Positions 61,208 to 64,000 of a stretch of 64,000 nucleotides of DNA are shown here, piece by piece. This DNA comes from Gordonia terrae (GTDB taxonomy: Bacteria > Actinomycetota > Actinomycetes > Mycobacteriales > Mycobacteriaceae): positions 2,046,001 through 2,110,000 of the forward strand of contig NZ_CP016594.1 of the NCBI RefSeq assembly GCF_001698225.1. The letters run 5' to 3'. The notes below the pieces were generated by a model. That model had not been told where the DNA came from and made no database searches. It worked only from the letters and a program-made list of their open reading frames with translations. Made by a program: the position numbers and the translations under genes. Each line of letters begins with the position of its first letter. The stretch's first letter is position 1.

Positions 61208-61234
61208 GCGACACCTTCGAGGTGCAGGTGTCGC
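61208..61234 (-). terminator. Hairpin between the condensation-domain gene and accA3
   Basis: GCGACACCT (61208-61216) and AGGTGTCGC (61226-61234) are perfect 9-bp arms around a 9-base loop. It lies 54 to 81 bases past the stop of the leftward condensation-domain gene and could end that transcript before accA3. There is no T-run. Confidence 0.5.
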
Positions 61235-61288
61235 GACCTTCCGGGCAATACCCTAGCCCACCGAGCAATCGTTCGGTGGAGCCCTGGG

Positions 61289-62893
61289 TCACAACGCCGG
61301 AGAGAATGTGCTCGCCTCACCGAGGTCGCGGATCAGTTCGGCGAAACCGTGCAGGTAGGCGTGGACGGGACCGGCGGAGGCATCGATGTCGCGAGCGGAA
61401 GCACCCGGACCTCCGGGCTCGGAAAATGTGACGATTCCCTCACGTTGTGCCTCCAGGAGCGTCCCCGACGACGGGCTGGCGGCAGCCCCGCCGCCTGACG
61501 GGACGCTCGGCGTCGGGACGTCGGTCGCCGAGGCGGCGACGCCCAGATCGCGCAGCGGGGACTCCCGCGGGAAGCGGGCGGAGTACCGCAGGCCCGACGG
61601 CGTGCGATTGACCCAGATGTACACCTCGTCGGGGGAGTAGCTGTGACTCCGGATGACTTTCGCGCGCCCGGCGTCGGCCGCACCGGCGCCCGGGGCGTAG
61701 CGGGTGTCGATGAATGAGATCACAAATCTGGGTCCGCCCTCGTGATCGATCAGGTCGGCCACGCGCAGGAACGGCAACGACGCCCCCTGACGGCCGCGTT
61801 TGAGCGCGGCGGTCGACCGGGCGACGGTCTGGTCGAACGTGGGGGAGTCGGACATGTCCACACAGAAGGGAGCGACACCGACGAACCAGCCGAGCGACGT
61901 CAGCCAGCGGGCATCGTTGCGGGTGTGCCGAGGCAGCACGCAGCGGAACTCCCGATCGCCGGTCAGTTCGTGATGAACCACTGCGAAGGCCGCGAGCACC
62001 CCCGCGGTCAGGGTGCCACCCGCCTCCGAGCAGATCGCGGTGAACCGGTTGGCCGTCTCGTCATCGGCGATGACACCCCACAGTGACTCCTGGGGCTGTG
62101 CGGCGTCCGCGGAGCTCTCGTCCGGGGCGGGCTCTGCTGGTCGGGCGGGCTCGGTCGTGAGCAGGCCGGGCATGTCGCCGGCCCCGGCGGCCAGGAACTC
62201 CGACCACAGGCCGACGGCCGGGTGGTCGCGGCCGGTCTGGTCGGCGATCCGGCGTTCCTCGGCGCTGAAGTCGACATAGCTGCCCACCTCCGGCAGATTC
62301 GCGCCACGATGCTCTCGCGCCGCGCGGTACAGCGAGACCAGTTCCTGCTGCGCCATGATCAGGGAGTATCCGTCCACCAGCGAATGGTCGGCGGCGAAGA
62401 GCAGGGTGAACGACCGCTCGCGACCGACCGTCGCGAATCGGTACGCCGGCCAATGCAGCGGCGCGGTGGCGCGATCGAACGAACCGGCCAGCTGCTCGAC
62501 GAGCGGGCCGGACTCGGCATACCAGCCGATCCGGCCCATCTTCAGTTTCACGCTGCCCGGTGCGGTGGTGAGTCGCTGCAGTCCGGAGCCCTTGATCACG
62601 ACGTGACTCCGCAGGACCTCGTGCCGGTCGATCCACTGGGTCAAGACCGAGCGGATGGCCGGGATCGACAGCGGCTCGTCGAACTCGATGCTCAGCCCGA
62701 GCCACGCCTCGCGTCCACCCTCACGACGGTTGCGGATCCGGAACTCGAACGCGTCGCGGAGATGCTGCTCGTGGTTGTGCGAGGTCAACCGGGGGTCGTA
62801 ATCCCAGGTGCCCAGCCCGCCCGGCACATACGGGGTCCATTCGACGAGGCCGCCGGGCTCGATGGGTTCGTCGCGGATCTGGATGAATTTCAT
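61289..62893 (-). CDS. Condensation-domain (PapA-like) acyltransferase
   Basis: A 534-residue protein with a single condensation-type acyltransferase fold. The active-site motif reads ADHSLVDG (catalytic His170, structural Asp174) instead of HHxxxDG, as in PapA-type enzymes. [11 protein letters not shown] (90-100) and the latch-like [12 protein letters not shown] also fit. Such enzymes transfer long acyl chains onto trehalose or diols in mycolic bacteria; the substrate is unknown. Two low-complexity inserts rich in Pro, Ala, Ser and Gly (about 250-275 and 460-500) are unusual. The ATG at 62893 overlaps the sufE stop by 4 bases. Confidence 0.85.
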   Translation of the reverse strand: MKFIQIRDEPIEPGGLVEWTPYVPGGLGTWDYDPRLTSHNHEQHLRDAFEFRIRNRREGGREAWLGLSIEFDEPLSIPAIRSVLTQWIDRHEVLRSHVVIKGSGLQRLTTAPGSVKLKMGRIGWYAESGPLVEQLAGSFDRATAPLHWPAYRFATVGRERSFTLLFAADHSLVDGYSLIMAQQELVSLYRAAREHRGANLPEVGSYVDFSAEERRIADQTGRDHPAVGLWSEFLAAGAGDMPGLLTTEPARPAEPAPDESSADAAQPQESLWGVIADDETANRFTAICSEAGGTLTAGVLAAFAVVHHELTGDREFRCVLPRHTRNDARWLTSLGWFVGVAPFCVDMSDSPTFDQTVARSTAALKRGRQGASLPFLRVADLIDHEGGPRFVISFIDTRYAPGAGAADAGRAKVIRSHSYSPDEVYIWVNRTPSGLRYSARFPRESPLRDLGVAASATDVPTPSVPSGGGAAASPSSGTLLEAQREGIVTFSEPGGPGASARDIDASAGPVHAYLHGFAELIRDLGEASTFSPAL

Positions 62894-63327
62894 GCCCCGG
62901 AGAGGTCGGGCACCTGGTGACGCACCTGGGCCTTGATCCGGCCCAGCATTCCCGCCATCCCCCGCAGACGGAGCGGGCTCACCGCGCTCCCGAGTCCGAG
63001 CTCGTAGTAGAAATCCGATGGCACGTCGAGGATTTCGCGCGCCGACGCGGTGTCGAGCCCTTGGTGCAGGATCGCGGCGAACCCGCGGGTCGTCGGCGCC
63101 TCGCGCGGCGCACTGAAATGCAACCGCACCGACGCCGGGTCGGCGGCGTCCACCGACAGGAACACCGGCGACTGGCACTCGGGTACCGGTTCCATCGCAT
63201 CCTGCTCGAGATGCGCAGGCAGATCGGGCAATTCGCCGGCGAACTCGAGCAGGAGCGTGATCTTGTCGGAGTCGCCGAGCGCACCGAAGTCGTCGACGAT
63301 CTCGGCCAGGGCTGGGGGCAGGCTCAT
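62890..63327 (-). CDS. sufE: SufE-family sulfur acceptor protein
   Basis: A 145-residue SufE-like protein with the sulfur-accepting cysteine in PECQSPVFL (Cys51) and the C-terminal [13 protein letters not shown] segment ([13 protein letters not shown]). SufE takes persulfide sulfur from a cysteine desulfurase. Here it follows a thiosulfate sulfurtransferase gene by 13 bases, a pairing also recalled for M. tuberculosis Rv3283-Rv3284. The ATG at 63327 ([11 protein letters not shown]) is chosen by homology; the frame continues upstream over the sulfurtransferase stop. It is translationally coupled to the condensation-domain gene. Confidence 0.9.
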   Translation of the reverse strand: MSLPPALAEIVDDFGALGDSDKITLLLEFAGELPDLPAHLEQDAMEPVPECQSPVFLSVDAADPASVRLHFSAPREAPTTRGFAAILHQGLDTASAREILDVPSDFYYELGLGSAVSPLRLRGMAGMLGRIKAQVRHQVPDLSGA

Positions 63328-63340
63328 CGTGCGGTCGGGC

Positions 63341-64000
63341 TCACTCGCTGCCGGGTACGGCGCCCGGCTCGTCGCCGACGGCGATCGGAACCCGCACGGC
63401 ATTGCCCCACTCGGTCCACGAGCCGTCGTAGTTGCGGACCGCGGAGTGACCGAGCAGGTGCGTGAGCACGAACCACGTGTGGCTCGACCGCTCGCCGATA
63501 CGGCAATAGGCGATGGTGGGTGTCTGCGGATCGAGATCGGCGTAGATCTCGTCGAGCTCGGCGCGGCTGCGGAAACGGCCGTCGGGCGCCGCGGACTTCG
63601 CCCAGGGGATGGAGATGGCGGTGGGGATGTGCCCGCCGCGTAGCGCGCCCTCCTCCGGGTAATCCGGCATGTGGGTGCGCTCGCCGGTGTACTCCTGCGG
63701 CGAACGGACGTCGACCAGCGGCTCGGTGCCCAGGGCCTGAAGGACCTGCGGTGCGAACGCCCGGATCGCGGTGTCGTCGCGCTCGACGACCGGGTAGTCC
63801 GACCGCGGGTAATCGGGAACGTCGAAGGAGGTGTCGCGGTCCTCGGCCATCCAGGCGTCGCGCCCGCCGTCGAGCAACCGGACGTCCTCGTGACCGAACA
63901 GGGTGAACACCCACAGCGCGTAGGCAGCCCACCAGTTGCTCTTGTCGCCGTAGATCACGACGGTGTCGTCGCGCTCGATTCCCTTGCTGCGCATCAACTC
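63341..64000 (-). CDS. sseA: Thiosulfate sulfurtransferase (SseA-like), 3' part
   Basis: The C-terminal 219 residues of a two-domain rhodanese; the N-terminus lies beyond the right window edge. The visible part holds the end of the inactive first domain ([31 protein letters not shown]) and the whole catalytic domain with [13 protein letters not shown] and the active-site loop [13 protein letters not shown]. It transfers sulfane sulfur from thiosulfate or mercaptopyruvate to an acceptor. It heads the leftward unit with sufE and the condensation-domain gene. Confidence 0.93.
   Translation of the reverse strand, partial: ELMRSKGIERDDTVVIYGDKSNWWAAYALWVFTLFGHEDVRLLDGGRDAWMAEDRDTSFDVPDYPRSDYPVVERDDTAIRAFAPQVLQALGTEPLVDVRSPQEYTGERTHMPDYPEEGALRGGHIPTAISIPWAKSAAPDGRFRSRAELDEIYADLDPQTPTIAYCRIGERSSHTWFVLTHLLGHSAVRNYDGSWTEWGNAVRVPIAVGDEPGAVPGSE

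Overview
The window is a 64 kb stretch of very GC-rich chromosome from a mycolic-acid actinobacterium, most likely Gordonia or a close relative (inference). It carries AccA3 beside SufE and a SseA-type sulfurtransferase, a 13E12/DUF222 HNH gene behind a mycobacterial-type SOS box, a PitA gene followed by the two small genes that accompany it in Mycobacterium, and many 4-bp ATGA gene overlaps. No tRNA, rRNA, CRISPR array, transposase or phage gene was recognised. From memory, the minus-strand genes at the two ends (sseA, sufE, accA3 on the right; lhr, nei2 on the left) follow the order of M. tuberculosis Rv3283 to Rv3297, so the roughly 54 kb between accA3 and lhr looks like a variable interior between conserved anchors.

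Left part (1-15.8 kb): DNA repair (nei2, lhr); a cobalamin riboswitch controlling cobalt uptake genes cbtB-cbtA and a histidine-phosphatase-like protein that has lost its catalytic residues; an acyl-CoA dehydrogenase; a polyphosphate kinase 2 followed by a P-type ATPase; and a minus-strand membrane-protein/diacylglycerol-kinase pair.

15.9-32.1 kb is rich in molybdenum hydroxylases and purine or ureide functions. It holds a fused 2Fe-2S/molybdopterin dehydrogenase with its FAD subunit, an MFS transporter, an SGNH hydrolase, pyruvate carboxylase, 5-hydroxyisourate hydrolase with OHCU decarboxylase, a MocA/MobA-like nucleotidyltransferase, a lipoprotein, and a complete second three-subunit enzyme of the PaoABC (YagTSR) aldehyde oxidase type. 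No uricase is present.

32.1-40.7 kb: a type II NADH dehydrogenase, a nitronate-monooxygenase-family enzyme behind a KstR-like site, a rhodanese/MarR pair, and a permease, aldehyde dehydrogenase and amine oxidase operon divergent from a TetR regulator.

40.7-53.2 kb is the most striking region: what looks like a complete indole-3-acetic acid (IAA) catabolic locus. iacABCDEF reads rightwards, iacH reads leftwards with a small unknown gene and a FixJ/NarL-type response regulator, and an MFS transporter with iacG and iacI reads rightwards. A two-PAS histidine kinase is divergent from iacA. Known Iac chemistry converts IAA to catechol. The adjacent amine oxidase and aldehyde dehydrogenase could supply IAA from tryptamine (inference). 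Candidate palindromic operators lie in the kinase/iacA gap.

Right part (53-64 kb): an FAD oxidoreductase, a small NTF2-like protein, the SOS-box HNH gene, the DUF3349/small membrane protein/pitA group with a Pho-box-like repeat upstream, a GNAT-like fragment, accA3, a condensation-domain (PapA-like) gene coupled to sufE, and a partial thiosulfate sulfurtransferase gene cut by the window edge.
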